Both the position numbers and the translations under genes were made by a program. Shown one piece after another: positions 13,999 through 27,243 of a stretch of DNA of 64,000 nt (positions are counted from its first letter, which is position 1; every line of letters starts with the position of its first letter). This DNA is from Trichopria drosophilae (Eukaryota > Arthropoda > Insecta > Hymenoptera > Diapriidae), in NCBI GenBank assembly GCA_030407085.1, contig CM059587.1, positions 43,126,501-43,190,500 of the forward strand. Reading direction: 5' to 3'. The notes beneath the pieces were generated by a model. It searched no databases and was not told where the DNA came from. It saw only the letters and a program-made list of their open reading frames with translations.

Positions 13999-16900
13999 CT
14001 ATGTAAATGTAACAATAAACCGTTTAGAGTTGTCTTCTGCGTAGTTCATTAAGCAAGTACTTAATAGATCGAATGGAAGGAAAATGGGTATCGTCGATGA
14101 TAGCAGATCATTACACGATACGAAAAGTCTATCCATATCTTGGTCGATTAGCCAGCCTTCGCCTACAAGTTGCCATTCTAGTAACATTATCTGACCCAAT
14201 GTGACGCCTATATTTCTGCAGAGACTTTGAAAGGTATCAGGTAAATCTTCGCAGTTTACAAGCAAATTTGAAATTTTTATAGTAAAATTGAAATTCGGGT
14301 GTTTGGTAAGTACATCATGGAACTCCTTGGTAGACACTAGAAAGATAATATCATTGTATGACATCTGTAACATTCATAAAATTCCCTACTAGCTATTGGT
14401 TAAACTACACAATCAATCAGACAAATAATTTTCGTATGTAAATAAGAACTTTGTTCAAGGATGGCGCCGAAAACCGTTTTTAAACAGGTTTTGTATATTT
14501 AATGCTTCTGCATCAAATAATTAAATTATAAAAATTGACCTACCTTTAACTACATCGAATATTCTGTGAAATTTCGTTTCAATAATAGATCGTTTATCTT
14601 TGTTTAAGGCACCTGCTACGACACATTGTTCATATTCGTGCAACAAATCGGCGGTAAACATGTTCAAATTTTCATCGAAAGCATCTTCACAATGCAAGAA
14701 ACGTTCTTTTAGTTTAGGAACTTGCTTCATATTTTTATGATTGCTTCGTTTGATCCCCATAACAATTTCAGCCGAAGACACTCCGTATCTTTCACATCTT
14801 TCCACTGCTGTCCACGAAGGGTTTATATACTTTTCATTAACAACAACAGTTCTAAAATGTTCACATCGGACGTATCTTTGCCAAATGTTAGTATCTTTTT
14901 CGTCGTTTTTAGACTTCATTTGTTGTACTGTATTCTTTCCTGCATCTGCGAATTCATGTTCATTCAATGTTGGCTTTTCAGCGCTATGTGTTTTATAAGA
15001 ATCGCTATTTGCAATATGCTGGTCTGTAAACTTAGTTGTACGTTCATAATTTTCCACCTTAATATCATGCGGCATCTTTTCGTCATTGGTGCCAGATATT
15101 GCCTTGTCACTAAAGTGTTTATTTTGCTTGTCAAATATTTTTTGCATATCTTCTAAAGTAAGATGATATTTCTGTGCAATTGTATTAAGCAATACGTCAA
15201 CATCGATCGACGACTCATTCATAATGGACGCGCTAAATCTGGCGCGGTTAACAATATTTTCATGCGATACAATGATAAAAATAATTGCAATTCCGATTAA
15301 TAACATGCAAGCACTAAATATCCCCAAGATCCATTTGCAACAGTTGCAGCTACGTCGATTGGATATATAATGAGCAGTTATGGGTATTTTATCTTCTTGC
15401 GTCCCCTGCATTTTTTCTGACCAATCTACAAGTAAATATACGTGTATTAATTTATTCAAGAACGTTTTATATTTAAGATAGCTTTTTTAGATTTCTCATT
15501 GTAGGTACAGCAAAATACTGCTTCCATGAAGGCTAGTGTTTAAAATCTTACTGATATACTGATTAAGTATCGTTATGTAATTAATTTTTATACGTCATTA
15601 AATCTGTTTTAGATTTGAGCAGCATGTTGGTACTTAACATGAAATGAACAGGACGTCATAATGTTTGTCAAGTGAGACGTTGCTTTAACTCATTAGTTGA
15701 CAGAAAAACGGAATTATTACGTTAATTATTCAAACAACTTAAGGATTACTTTTTCGAGATTTATTAATAGAGTTAGATATAATGAGTACATAAAGATATT
15801 GTACGGTCAAAGAGCTGAAGTTTTAAAAATTATAATATTATATAATTAAAATAAATCGATATTTCGTCTGTTGGCTGAGCAACTCTTTTCAAAAGTAATT
15901 TATTTCAATTTAATTGAAGTTAACTTCGTATAAAATTTTGAAATCCCAAAAGCATAAATTATAATTTAATAATGTAATAAGTTTGTAAACAAACATAAAA
16001 CGTTATTATTTTTAATAAAAAATAATAGATTTCTACATTTTCATAAAAGAAGATATATCAAACAATTTTTCGGCATATTTTAAAGTAGTAGGTATAGAGA
16101 AGGGTGGCTGCGAATAAAACTGGTGCGGGTCGAAATACCGACAAATCAAAAAACTGACAATCGAAAAATTAGGCACATCGACAAGCAGACAGTCCTTTTT
16201 GAAAGTGTCGGTTGCCGGTTTTTTGACTGTCAGTTTTTTCACCTGTCGGCTTTTTGATTTATCGGGTTTTCAACCCGCTCCCATAAAACTAACACGGAAC
16301 TTCTATTGGAATTGTGATTTATTTATTTAATTTCTATTACTATATTAATGACTCCTGAGCACCAGTTTTTCTTGTCCCATGTAAGCGAACAAAATGTAGT
16401 TCGGACAAATATATTCGTCGTGGTGCACAGGAGGGTTAATTTTTTTAATTTACTTGATTGTATTAAATAATTACAGATAACATGAAGGATATGTTATAAA
16501 AAATTCATCTTTTTTAACGACAAACCATATTCAACATTTTTAAGCTAAATTTCTGGGATGGTTTTCTTGGAATTAACGTAAGTATATATTTCATCAAGAG
16601 ATAATATTAATTTTAAGGTCTCAGTTATTGGAATGTACTCAAAACTTTCATGAATTCCCTGTATCGGTGTATTTAATTTGTATAATAAATTACTAATTTC
16701 AAATTTACTTAAAAGCATCTTAACATCTAGATCTCATAAAATAATATTCTTTTTTTCTGTGAAATTTAATAGTTCATATTCAAAGTATTGAGGCATGTTT
16801 GAAGTTAAGGCACTTTCACTTTTTATAACTCTGCTTATAGCTGTCACTGTAAGCGGAGTGACAAAATCTCACTCCCTTTGGAGTCAATTTTGTGTATATG

Positions 16901-17972
16901 CTTCTTCTTTTCCATTTATGTTTCTTTTATGTTCTATGCTATAACGTATATGTACTTCACGATATTTTGACTATGTACTGTGTAATGTTAGTCTATAATT
17001 AAACCGTTCACAGACATGATCTTTTAATAACTTGTTGTGAAACTTATCATCGATCGAGATTCGAAATGTCAAAAAATGCATTGCTTGAGGTTCTATTTAC
17101 TTTTTAAACACAGAGGCAAGATTGCCAACAGATATTGGCATCAAGGTAGAAAAACACGAAACGTACATATTGAAGCAACGTATTTGTATTATGACGAGAG
17201 TCGAAATAAAATACGAAATTTTATCATTGGATGCTAAGTTTTTACTTAAAAGAAAAAATAATTTTATTTTATTCTATGATTAATTATTACTGTCAACGTT
17301 TAGGTTATTATTTGATAGGTGTGCGATAAAGCCTGTTAAAAACTCATTTCAAGTTTCAATTCAGTGTTCACACCATATTTTATTTATTGTTTACAAAGAA
17401 CTCTGAATATAAACGTAAACAGTACAGATCCTTTCGTGTGATTTTATTTGTAACATTGAATTCAGACTTAGTCAAAACAAAAGAAAATTATTAAAAAATT
17501 GTATTAAATAAAGATCAATATCTAGAGAAATCATGTGGTAACGTAATCATGCCGTGTACGATAAAAATCCAAAACGTTGTTTGTTAAGAAAAATAATCGT
17601 TAATATACATTTTTTTATTTTTTTAAACCGAGTACAATGTCAGCATATGTGGCAGAACAAATTAATATTTAAAATAGAATATTTATTATTTATTAGAAAA
17701 AAGAATATTTTGATAGGCATTAATAGGAATATTTGTTAAACTTAAATATATTCTTGCTGTACAAAATATATAACCGTAGTACAAGCTGACACAAAATAAA
17801 TACAAAATATGCTTTACAAATTTATTTTTATTGTAATTTGGTAAACATATTGTTTACTAAGAAAACAATTAAAATAATTCTCAAACTAATCTATACTTAG
17901 TTACATACCTAAAGGTTTTTTTGGAGACTCCATTATGTTGGCTGTCTTTGTTGTAACTAAATCTAACTTCAT
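13999..17972 (-). CDS. Locus 2: type II membrane protein with cysteine modules (A-A'), 414-427 aa
   Basis: Unrecognised member of the same family. Exons on the minus strand are 17972-17909 (or from ATG at 17933), 15425-14544 and 14336-13999. The donors are GTATGT and GTAGGT, the acceptors end 'ttgtag' and 'tttctag', and all junctions are in phase 1. The total is 1245 nt from the inner ATG or 1284 nt from the upstream in-frame ATG. By the inner start, residues 40-61 form the membrane segment, preceded by a cytosolic Cys cluster (C-N-C-C). A long polar stalk follows. The end of exon 2 is a four-cysteine A module: C-x22-C, then Y-G-V-S, then F-L-H-C-E-D and E-Q-C-V-V-A-G-A-L. Exon 3 is a variant A' with a short C-x10-C spacing and N-I-G-V-T. 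The first intron is about 2.5 kb, so exon 1 is assigned by phase, donor strength and family resemblance only. Confidence 0.65.
16122..16282. mobile_element. hAT-like foldback MITE with 8-bp duplication
   Basis: The 161-bp element lies between two copies of ATAAAACT (16114-16121 and 16283-16290). It is almost entirely palindromic: 'gcgggtcgaaataccgacaa' at the left is matched by 'gggttttcaacccgc' at the right, with internal repeats of a CTGTCGG/TTTTTTGA motif. It sits in the first intron of locus 2 and has no coding capacity. Confidence 0.7.
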
Positions 17973-20900
17973 TTTTACAACCGTATTTTCGAGACACGTA
18001 CAAAGAATAAACCAGTGATATCATACACCTGACAATACCTTTGCTTCTATACTGTCGGATTTTATGCCGTATTCGAGACTTCCTGGTCAAGTTGCGTTTC
18101 AATAAAGTTATCTCTTTCCTCTTAAAATCCTGGCTTAATAACTCTTTATTTGGTTACTGAGCATAAAAAAATACTTACAGTTCACACTTTGCGAACATTC
18201 TAAAAAACTAAAACTGTGATAAGTATATCTATAAATAAGTTTGTGTGTGGTTCTATGTGAAATACTAATAGTAAATTAAAGTATACGTTTGTTGTTTTGT
18301 ATGCGTATTGACGTTGAAAGAGTTACATAATATATTAACAAATGATTTTCTATTGTTAAAATACATGGTTGAGACTCGGGATGGTGTTACTGACAGACAG
18401 ATGATTTCATGCTGATTACGACCTTTGCATTTGCATAGTTTAAAAAATAATTTAAGGATCTAACATGGTTCCATAACATATATAACAACTTATGGCAATT
18501 TATATTAGATATTTTTTCATTCCGCTTAACCCAGAATATGTTAAAGAATATTACATGGCTCTCTAGTTTAAAAAAAATGTGCAGAAAATCCAATAAACAA
18601 TCCTTATTCATTAATATGTACTTGTCCCGTATATTAAGATGTTTCCTTTTATACCTTTTACATTTTTGATGAATTATCTGCCTAACTAAATTATGTAAAC
18701 ATTACATCAGTCCTAATGAGATGAAAGTGACAAAAAATGCGGAATATTAAACAAATAATGCTGGATGTTTATCGATTAATAGTTTTTTAATGTATCCTGA
18801 TTGAAATCAAAATTTCACAATCTAGTACATAACCTACTAATCTCGAGTTAATTTAAATTAAATTATCATTCTCTTTAATTGTTTCTTAGATGGCCGTTGA
18901 AGTATGGTTATTTTCAGACCATCAATGAATTAGAGTATTTTGAATCATTTTCTTTTAGATTTAAAAAAATAGGTGCATTGACACAAGATTATTAACAATA
19001 TTTTTCTATAATAACAGATACAGAATAAGTACAAAAATATATGTAAAAATACATGTATAATAATTAATATCAGCCTTTCAGTTGTTTAAAATAATTTAAA
19101 AATGGTGCTGTTATCACTTTTTTTATTTATCAGTTAGTTAAATGAGATATTTTTTTTCTGAATACATATTGCATTAAAAAACGCTATTATAATTTAGTAT
19201 TGATATCTCTCTGCACGTGCTGTGAATACTATCAGCACGTACATATTCCTACAATAGTTCGAAACGAGTCTATTTTGTCTCGAAGAAACATGTAATAATT
19301 CAAGGTTTATATGTATTGTTAAAATAATGATCACGAAGAATACTAATGTATATATATTATTTTTAAAAGTATTGTTTTGTATATTTTTCTACAATTTCGA
19401 ATTTACAAAATATTTTTTCCCCGTAATCTGACTAACATAACATTTAACATTAGAATAAGGAAGGTATTTATTATTATGCAATTCGATTTTTTAAAAGCTA
19501 TTGTTATCTCTACTTTCTCTGCAACTTTCAACCCATTTTGCAACGTGACATTAATCTAAGAAATCATCATTTTAAAGTATGACGTAACTTATACAAAAAT
19601 TTAATGAACATTTGCAAATGTGTTTTATTATCAACTGCGAAAATTATTTCTTTATTTCTTATCAGTCATTTTTCTGCTTATTGTGTTTACGTTTCTCAAT
19701 GTCCGCAAATACTGATAAATTATAACCTGTAATGTGCTTATTTCATAGTCAATTTAAGTACAAAATTTCTGTTTAGTTCATATTTATTTCATATATAATA
19801 TTCAAATTTAATTTGAGTGTATTACCTCTACAATGATTTCTGTGCATCGCACAACAAAACGTATTTCGTCATTACAAATATATTAATTATTGTAGATTTG
19901 TAAATTTTCAATCATTTTCATTGAAAGAACTTATATGAAATGGGAAAAACATTTATTTAGTTAGGTGCAAAAATACATTTTCTGAATATTGAATATGCCT
20001 GCGTGGCATTTTAATGTTGTATTCGGTAATTAAAAATTCATGACAAGTATGCAAAATGATAAATAAAATTTCATAAACTTTTCATACCCAACGAGGGCAT
20101 GTTTATACATTACAACTATACACACACGTTGGTGTAATGCGCATTTTTTTTAATAAATCTTTTTATGTAATTTTTCTTTACGATACATTGACAACACCTG
20201 GAACATGTTTGACTATACTGACAACTGCAAAAAAATTAACAGCCTATAGTGAAGATACCTTAAATATCTCAACCGCTAACTGACTTCATCCGTGGATGTA
20301 ATTTTATGGTATAATTGGTAAGAATCAGTAACTTGACTTTGAAGGTAATCATTCCAATGTCATAATAAAAAGGCTTTCTTATGGGATTGGAGCAGAATAT
20401 ACTACTTAGCTAAGAAATTTTGCTACTATTTTCTTCGTGCATGAGATGATTAGTGCAATTGATATACTGTGTTTTTTGGAACCTCCAAAATTATTCTTTT
20501 AATACTCCTGTCATTCGTTTAAGAGTTAAATTAGAAGTTCATTCATATTTTTTTAGTCAAATTCGTGGTTACTAGGTGGTAAGTTAAATCTTTTAATCGT
20601 AAATATTTTTGTTCATAAGATCTTTCTATAGTTTAAAAATATATACATATACCAGAATATATTCTTAAATTCTTATACTCTAATTTTCGAGTTCGCCAAG
20701 TAAAGTGTCATAGCTTCGAATCTTTAGACGATATTGAAAAAGAGGACATGTAACCACTGCAGTAAAGTTTTCAACGTGGACGCATTCAATTTTAAGTCAT
20801 ATATTATTTTCTCTTAGATGTTGCATATTCAAAATGTTTTTGTTTTTTCAAAACCATTTTTATGATTTTTTGAAAATTATTGAACTGATTATTAACCGTT

Positions 20901-23303
20901 TATCACCATTTATCACCAAGTATTCGATTTTGTTAACTATAATTTATCACGATTTACCAGTTACCTCTTCAGCGGTCCCGAAAACTACCGATTAACGATT
21001 ATTGCATTAAAAGAAATACATGTGACGCAACAATGGGTTAACACGTAAGTATTATACAATAAGAAAATTATTGCCCATAAACAGTTAATAATTAATTTGA
21101 ATGGCAAAAGTGATTATTGCAAACACATAATAATTAATTCAAATAAGAAAAATAAATTTAAAATGTGAATTGTATTATAAAGTCATATATTTTGCATCGC
21201 TTTAAAAGAAGCGCATTAGATAAACTGCATATTCCCAATTTTTGGTCGGTAGAGTGCAAATTGTTTTCGAGCGAATCCTTAAATAATCATTTTGTAAGTA
21301 GGGCAAAACATCCCAGCAAAAGTATATTTTATTGCGATATTTTGAAAACATTCTTGAAGCATTATTTAGAGCCAACTGTATAGTGTCACTTATAATTTAT
21401 GTTTTCCTTTCATTCACTGCACATTTTCCATATTATAACGCACACCTTTATTAAAACTTATTATGGTAAATAAGACAGGGTATATACAAATAATTATAAC
21501 AATAACATTTTATTGTATTCATAAAATATCTTATATATTAATATTCGGCAATATCGTTTTGATTCGGGGAATTGACGTTCGAATAGACATTTTCCAAAGA
21601 TAAGCAAGGCAATTACTCTATTTATAAATACAGCACGTAAATCACAGCAAGTACCTATATGCTAAATTGTTATTATTCTATACAACGTTTAACTAGCACA
21701 AATTTTAATCAAAAATCGCCTTTTATATCGCTATAGATAAATCCATCACAACATGAAATTTAAAATATTTTTAGTAATATTTTATGTAGGACAAAAAAAT
21801 ACTGTTAATTTTTATTATATTTTTTGTTTATCATATTTATTATTTCGTTTTGTTTATTTACAAATTTTGAACTTTATTTCTTAACTTTTTTGAAACATAT
21901 GAATCTACTCGTATTTTAATATGTATTGCTCACAATATTCAAATTGTAGTATGCATGTTCTATATGGTTACGCCTGTAAATTTCTCCATAAAATTCGTAA
22001 GCAAGTATACTGAAAGTTTTATAGTCGTCATTAAAACGTTGAAAATTCTGGAATGCCCGATTGTTTAAGGATTTAACGTAACCATACCCAACATCATACG
22101 TATTGTTTTAAAGTATTTATATTCGCGAAATAAATAAATAAAAATAAAGCGAATATTTTAGCATGTCCACTATTTTACGGTCCTACTAAGTCAAATATCT
22201 TATATAACAATGGTGCAAATGTGTAAAAAAAATCTTATTCGAAACTTTACGAGTCACAATTATGAGACTTTTAAATCTTCTAAAAGTCATTATGCTTATA
22301 GCTGGGACAGTTAAAATAATAATATAATGTTGTTCGTTTCATACCTGAAATGTACATATATCAATAAAAAATGCGTGTTGAGTATATAGACATTCTGTAT
22401 ATAGTAATCTGTACAAATGTTATTAAACCAAGGAAAACATTAATGTGGTTGTGCATCGATTTTCGCGACACAAAGATAAACACTGCAATGAATGCATTAC
22501 ATGAAATACATTTTAAGCTTCCAATTTGACAACACTGTAAATCTGTTGGACTTAAACTTTAGTCTCTTGAACTGAAATTTAGGTCCAAAACATCTGGAGT
22601 GAACAGTTACACAAATTTCTTCCAGTTCAGATAGTATTGAGTCTGATAGGAGCACTTTCTCCCATCCATGGTACTTTTAATAACAGTATTTTAGTACATA
22701 ATTGTTTGAGTCTTAAAGCAATAATAATACCAGATTCAAGTGAATAAAAATGCGTGTGGTCATAATAACACTGACCTCGTCTTCACTCAGACATTTCTGG
22801 TACTGATATCTTTTAAATTATATAACAGCATATTACAACGATTGTAAATAATAAGATTGAAATAAAAGCTGCTCTGCAACAGGAAATTTGATCTCGTATT
22901 CTCTGTAAAAAATAGTGTAGTCTAAGTAAGTCGCTGTTAATATTTCATTTTTACATTAACGTTATGGCTAAAGCTTAAAGTCTTTGTAATTCGACAAGTA
23001 AAACTATGGTAGATTTGTAGACTATGAACTTACTTGTTACCACTACAACTAGTCACATATATGTACATCAGACAAAATCGGATTTTTCCCAATAACTGGT
23101 TTCTACTATATGTATACTCCTTTCTAGTTAATCGAAGTCACAATGGCTACCCCTGTTTTTAGATGTACTTATTTTCATGGCCAGAAAGCACAGTTTATAG
23201 TACTTAAAAATACTTTTCTTGATATTAAATGTACGTAATTGAACATTTACTCCATTCATTATTATATAAGATGTACAATAATATTATAGTGTTTATTATT
23301 ACA
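17973..23303. other. Intergenic, no gene seen
   Basis: About 5.3 kb of AT-rich DNA between loci 2 and 3. An open frame at 21165-21383 (plus strand) has no splice context or recognisable motif. A small hairpin (arms 'tgcacgtgctg' and 'cagcacgtaca') lies at about 19213-19243. The segment next to 23303 is the probable 3' flank of locus 3. Confidence 0.5.
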
Positions 23304-26300
23304 CTATGGGATTTGTGCCGTCACTGTAAATCGAGGCGTAACTCCTTGTATAAATTGCGGTTGTGGATTTATAAAACTATTTAACAAGCATCCGTAGTAC
23401 TCCTTCAATGGAAAAACAGTAAACGCATCCAAATGGTTGCCAGCAAAAATGTCGTTACACGCTAAGTATAGGTCACTAAGATCTTCAGTAATCAGCCACT
23501 TATCGTCTACAACATTCCAAATTAATGTTGTTATTTGCTTGATAGTAACTCCAATATTTTTGCACAGTTTCCTAACTTCTAGTGATGCATTTTTACATTG
23601 TACCAAATTATTTGTTATCGTCATTACAGGTGTCTTATTTCCGTGTGAGGTAATGTGTTTAACTTCCGATTTCCCATCTGTAATATTAAATCATAACTTT
23701 TCACGTATAATGTAATTATAAATGCGAAATACTACTTACGTTGTATTATCGAAAATAATTTCTGAAATTTATTTTCAATGATGTTTCTTAATGTATTATT
23801 TAATGCATTACTTTTTTTACATAATGCATAATCGTTAAGCAATTGACTGGTAAATCTATCCAAATTATCGTTAAAAACATCTGCGCAATGCACATAAGTA
23901 TTCTCTAATTTTCGTGTATTTGTTTCTTTGATAGTGCGTTTGCTAATTACTCCATTCTGTATATTATTCCTCGTAATTCCATCTTTCCAACATAAGTGCA
24001 GTGCATTCGGAGACGGAGATATGCGCGCAGAGTTCACGGAGATGAATTTCAAATGTTCGCACGGGACGAAAGAAAGAATTTTCATATGTTTCTTAGCTCT
24101 ATTTTTCTCCGACATTTGTTGATATGCATTTAGCTTATGTGGTTGTTCAACGGGACTTAATGTCTGGGAGTTTTTAACCGCTTGGTTAATTTCGTGTTTG
24201 CCGTGTGGAACAGTATTAGTGCTGATATTAGATTCGTTCGGCTTTATACCATGCAGGCGAAGTTCGTATTCTGTAGAAGTATTTAATTTACTATCAATTT
24301 GCACCGGAGGTTTGTTGACAGCATTTGTATTAATTAATCCAGCGGCATGATATTCAGTTGGTTTAAATAGTTCTTCAGCTGGTTGATGGTGTTTGTTGGC
24401 CACTTTATGACTAGATTCATTATATGTATAATCTTTTTGTAAAATAAATAATAAAATTGGATCATTGTCTTGCACCTCCAGATTTTGGGGAGAAGTCTTT
24501 TTCATGTTATTTGAACTTGTTGAAGTTTGCCTTATTTTAGCTGGCCTTGTATGATCAGAATATAGTGGCAATGTTTTGTTGTCTTTTGATTTTAGCAAGC
24601 CAAATATTTCATTCAACATTTTATATGAACGGTAACTCTCGTCACTTCTAACTGCATTATCGGTATCACTAGTCACCTGTGCGGTATCTCTTATAAATTT
24701 ATTGAGGTTGGCGTTTACTTCTTCAATTGTAGACAAATCTTTAGCTAGTTTATCTAAAGATTGATTAATTTTCAAATTAAGGCTTTTTAAATCTTCCGTT
24801 ATCATCTGATACGCTTCGTGATTTGATGTCCAGATATTTGCATTGTGTCTTGCAATATACCAAATTCCAATAACTGCAAATGTAATAAAGACAACGGTAG
24901 CTCCAGCTTTTTTCATGTTATTATTGACTTGAAAATTATCCTTATGTTGAGTTTCTAGTGATGTCAAATTTACTTCACTTGTTTCATTTTCTTTAACTGC
25001 AGAAATATCAGAGGTCCCATCTGCAAAGTAAATAAAATTATATTCGAAACAAACCGATTTCGTTACAATTATATTTATTTCTTAAAAATCATGCGAAACG
25101 TACATTGCTAAAAATAACTATTGCATGGATAAGATATAGATGTTTAGAATTATTACTTGCATAATGAGATGCAGACCACATAAGTTTAGTAGGTGGTTTT
25201 GTTATTTCATAAGTGAAATTAATATTGTATGACGCCTGATTGAGTTTAAGACGAGGGGGGCAGCAAAGCGTTCTAGGGCATCAAATAAAGGAAGATTCAA
25301 ATTACGAAACTTTTAAGAAAGTATATTTTGGACAGCAATATGATCTGTCAGCTGCTGTTAATTTTTCATATGATTGGACCATTTAAAAAGAAAGAAAACG
25401 CTCTCAGAAAACTGTAATATCAGTTACAACATTTAGTTAGATATGCCCCAACAAGAACAAATCGTGTAATACAAATAGGAATTTATACTGCTGTAGTTTA
25501 CAGAGAGGAAAGAAAACAGTAAATGGAATGATTTTATGAAAATAGCGCACGGATTACAAAAAATTGTTAAAGTAATTATTACTAAACCAGTTGTATTGTT
25601 TCGTTTACAATTACCTAGTACTTTAATATCCATCACATTGCAAAACCTCAAATATACTAGTATTACGATTTAACAATCACTTTAAATATTTCTGAGTAAC
25701 AGATTAAACGAAAATAACCTGCTGTAAGAATAAAAATAGTAAACGACATTTTTCGCGTTGTTAATTTTACTGTTATTACGTGATACAACCACTTCTACCT
25801 TTTTCCAAGGTTGCATTAACTATTTTTTTCTTTCTGAATGTTATTAAACATTACGTGTAGCAACATTACTATATACTGTTGTTGTGGCATAATTAACTAC
25901 TTTGGTAATATGATTCGACTTATTATAGTATAATTCATTCAACATTAAATAGTCGTGAAGTGTAATATTCCCCAAATGTTATATTAAGAGTTTTAAATAT
26001 TTTTTCTACGGTACATTTCGGTAGTTAGATAAGAAATTTTACATTTGTGATTAGAACGTTCAGCTACATATTTAGTGTCAAAATATTTTTGTATTTTTGT
26101 TTTATTGGCCACTTAATATTTTGTTGCTTATACTTTCGAAAAGAAATAAGAAGCGAAAATGGAATTTTGACCTCTTTTATTAAAACGGACAAGTTTTAAG
26201 TAAATGAATAGTAACTGCGTTAGCTAATTAAAAAGTACTGACAATGCATAGTCGACTGAAACATAGCCTTTTCCGAAGTTTACATTTTACGCATTCTTTC

Positions 26301-26370
26301 TAAATTATACGCTAAAAATTAATAACATACCTGAATTGGTCTTCAAACTTTCCTTCTTGTCGATCTTCAT
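23304..26370 (-). CDS. Locus 3: type II membrane protein with cysteine modules (A-A'), 564 aa
   Basis: Unrecognised family member, closest in layout to locus 2. Exons are 26370-26331 (40 nt, MKIDKKESLKTNS), 25020-23740 and 23677-23304. The introns are 1310 bp and 62 bp, both phase 1 with GTATGT and GTAAGT donors, and the exons sum to 1695 nt. About 50 polar residues precede the membrane segment (about 52-70). A predicted coiled-coil stretch follows (about 75-120, leucine/isoleucine heptads), then a long N/S/T/K-rich stalk. The end of exon 2 is an A module: C-x22-C, D-G-I-T, then Y-V-H-C-A-D and Y-A-L-C. Exon 3 is an A' module: C-x10-C, N-I-G-V-T, then L-Y-L-A-C-N-D and Y-Y-G-C. Exon 2 opens after a 'ctttgcag' acceptor, upstream of any internal methionine. 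No furin-type site is seen. Confidence 0.75.
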
Positions 26371-26867
26371 TTTGGTGACTACTGTAGGTTTGCCAATGGA
26401 TCTTTCGTTTTTAATTCAAAGTCCAAAAGAATATCAATATGTACGTGACAGAAAAATCAACACAAGAAATTCTTGATTTACGTTTTGCTCACGCGCGATA
26501 GAGATATACTTTATTATCTATACCGACGTGCGGGTATGTAATTAAAATAAAATTATTGACATTATTTTAAATCAGTTCAGGTTCAGGGACGTGAATTCAG
26601 TCTCTGGGGTGCTGTCATTATGTCCCCGTAAAAAAAAACAAATCAGACATTTTCATCATAGGTATCTATTTGTACTTCTCCAATGATGGATACCATTTGT
26701 CGTGTAAACTGCAGTTTTTTAAATAAAATGCATAATACATAGATCAATAAATAAGTTAGAATTTTCCCTTGTCTCTAGAAACTTTATGAAAAAGGGCAGT
26801 CAGGTTTTTGACAGTGAAGGAATTCTGGTAATAAGGGTCTATATAAGTACATTGTCAATTTTATTGT

Positions 26868-27243
26868 ATCAACATATAACTTTTCAACACAAGTATGTTT
26901 TCACCACAAGATAACTTCATCATAAACATTTCAACACACAAACATTTAATCATAAAATGTTTCAACAAATGACAATTTCAAAACTAAAAAATGTATATTA
27001 AACATTTTAACAAAATAGATTAAGTTAGTTTAGATTAGGTTATAAGGTTAGCTTAGGTTAGGTTAGATTTTCGTATTATTTTGGGTGTATAATATGTAAT
27101 TGTTACTTTTAAATTATTTTATTTAAATTCATTGTTTTTGATTCGTGTTGAAATGATCATGTGATGAAATGTTTGTGTTGAAAAGTCGTATGTTGAATTT
27201 CTATGATGAAATATCGTATGTTTAAAAGTGGTGTGTTGTATAG
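26868..27243. repeat. Inverted-repeat element with TTAGG-like core
   Basis: Two arms of about 100 bp made of degenerate words ('tttcaacacaaacattt' and 'tttcatcat' in one arm, their reverse complements in the other) flank about 155 bp. That core includes a short TTAGG-like run at about 27045-27065 (TTAGGTTAGGTTAG). TTAGG is the usual arthropod telomere repeat, but 2-3 units are too few to call an interstitial telomere. The whole is best seen as a foldback or MITE-like element. Confidence 0.5.

Noticed and set aside
27045..27065. Interstitial telomere
   Set aside because: Fewer than three TTAGG units, embedded in a foldback repeat.
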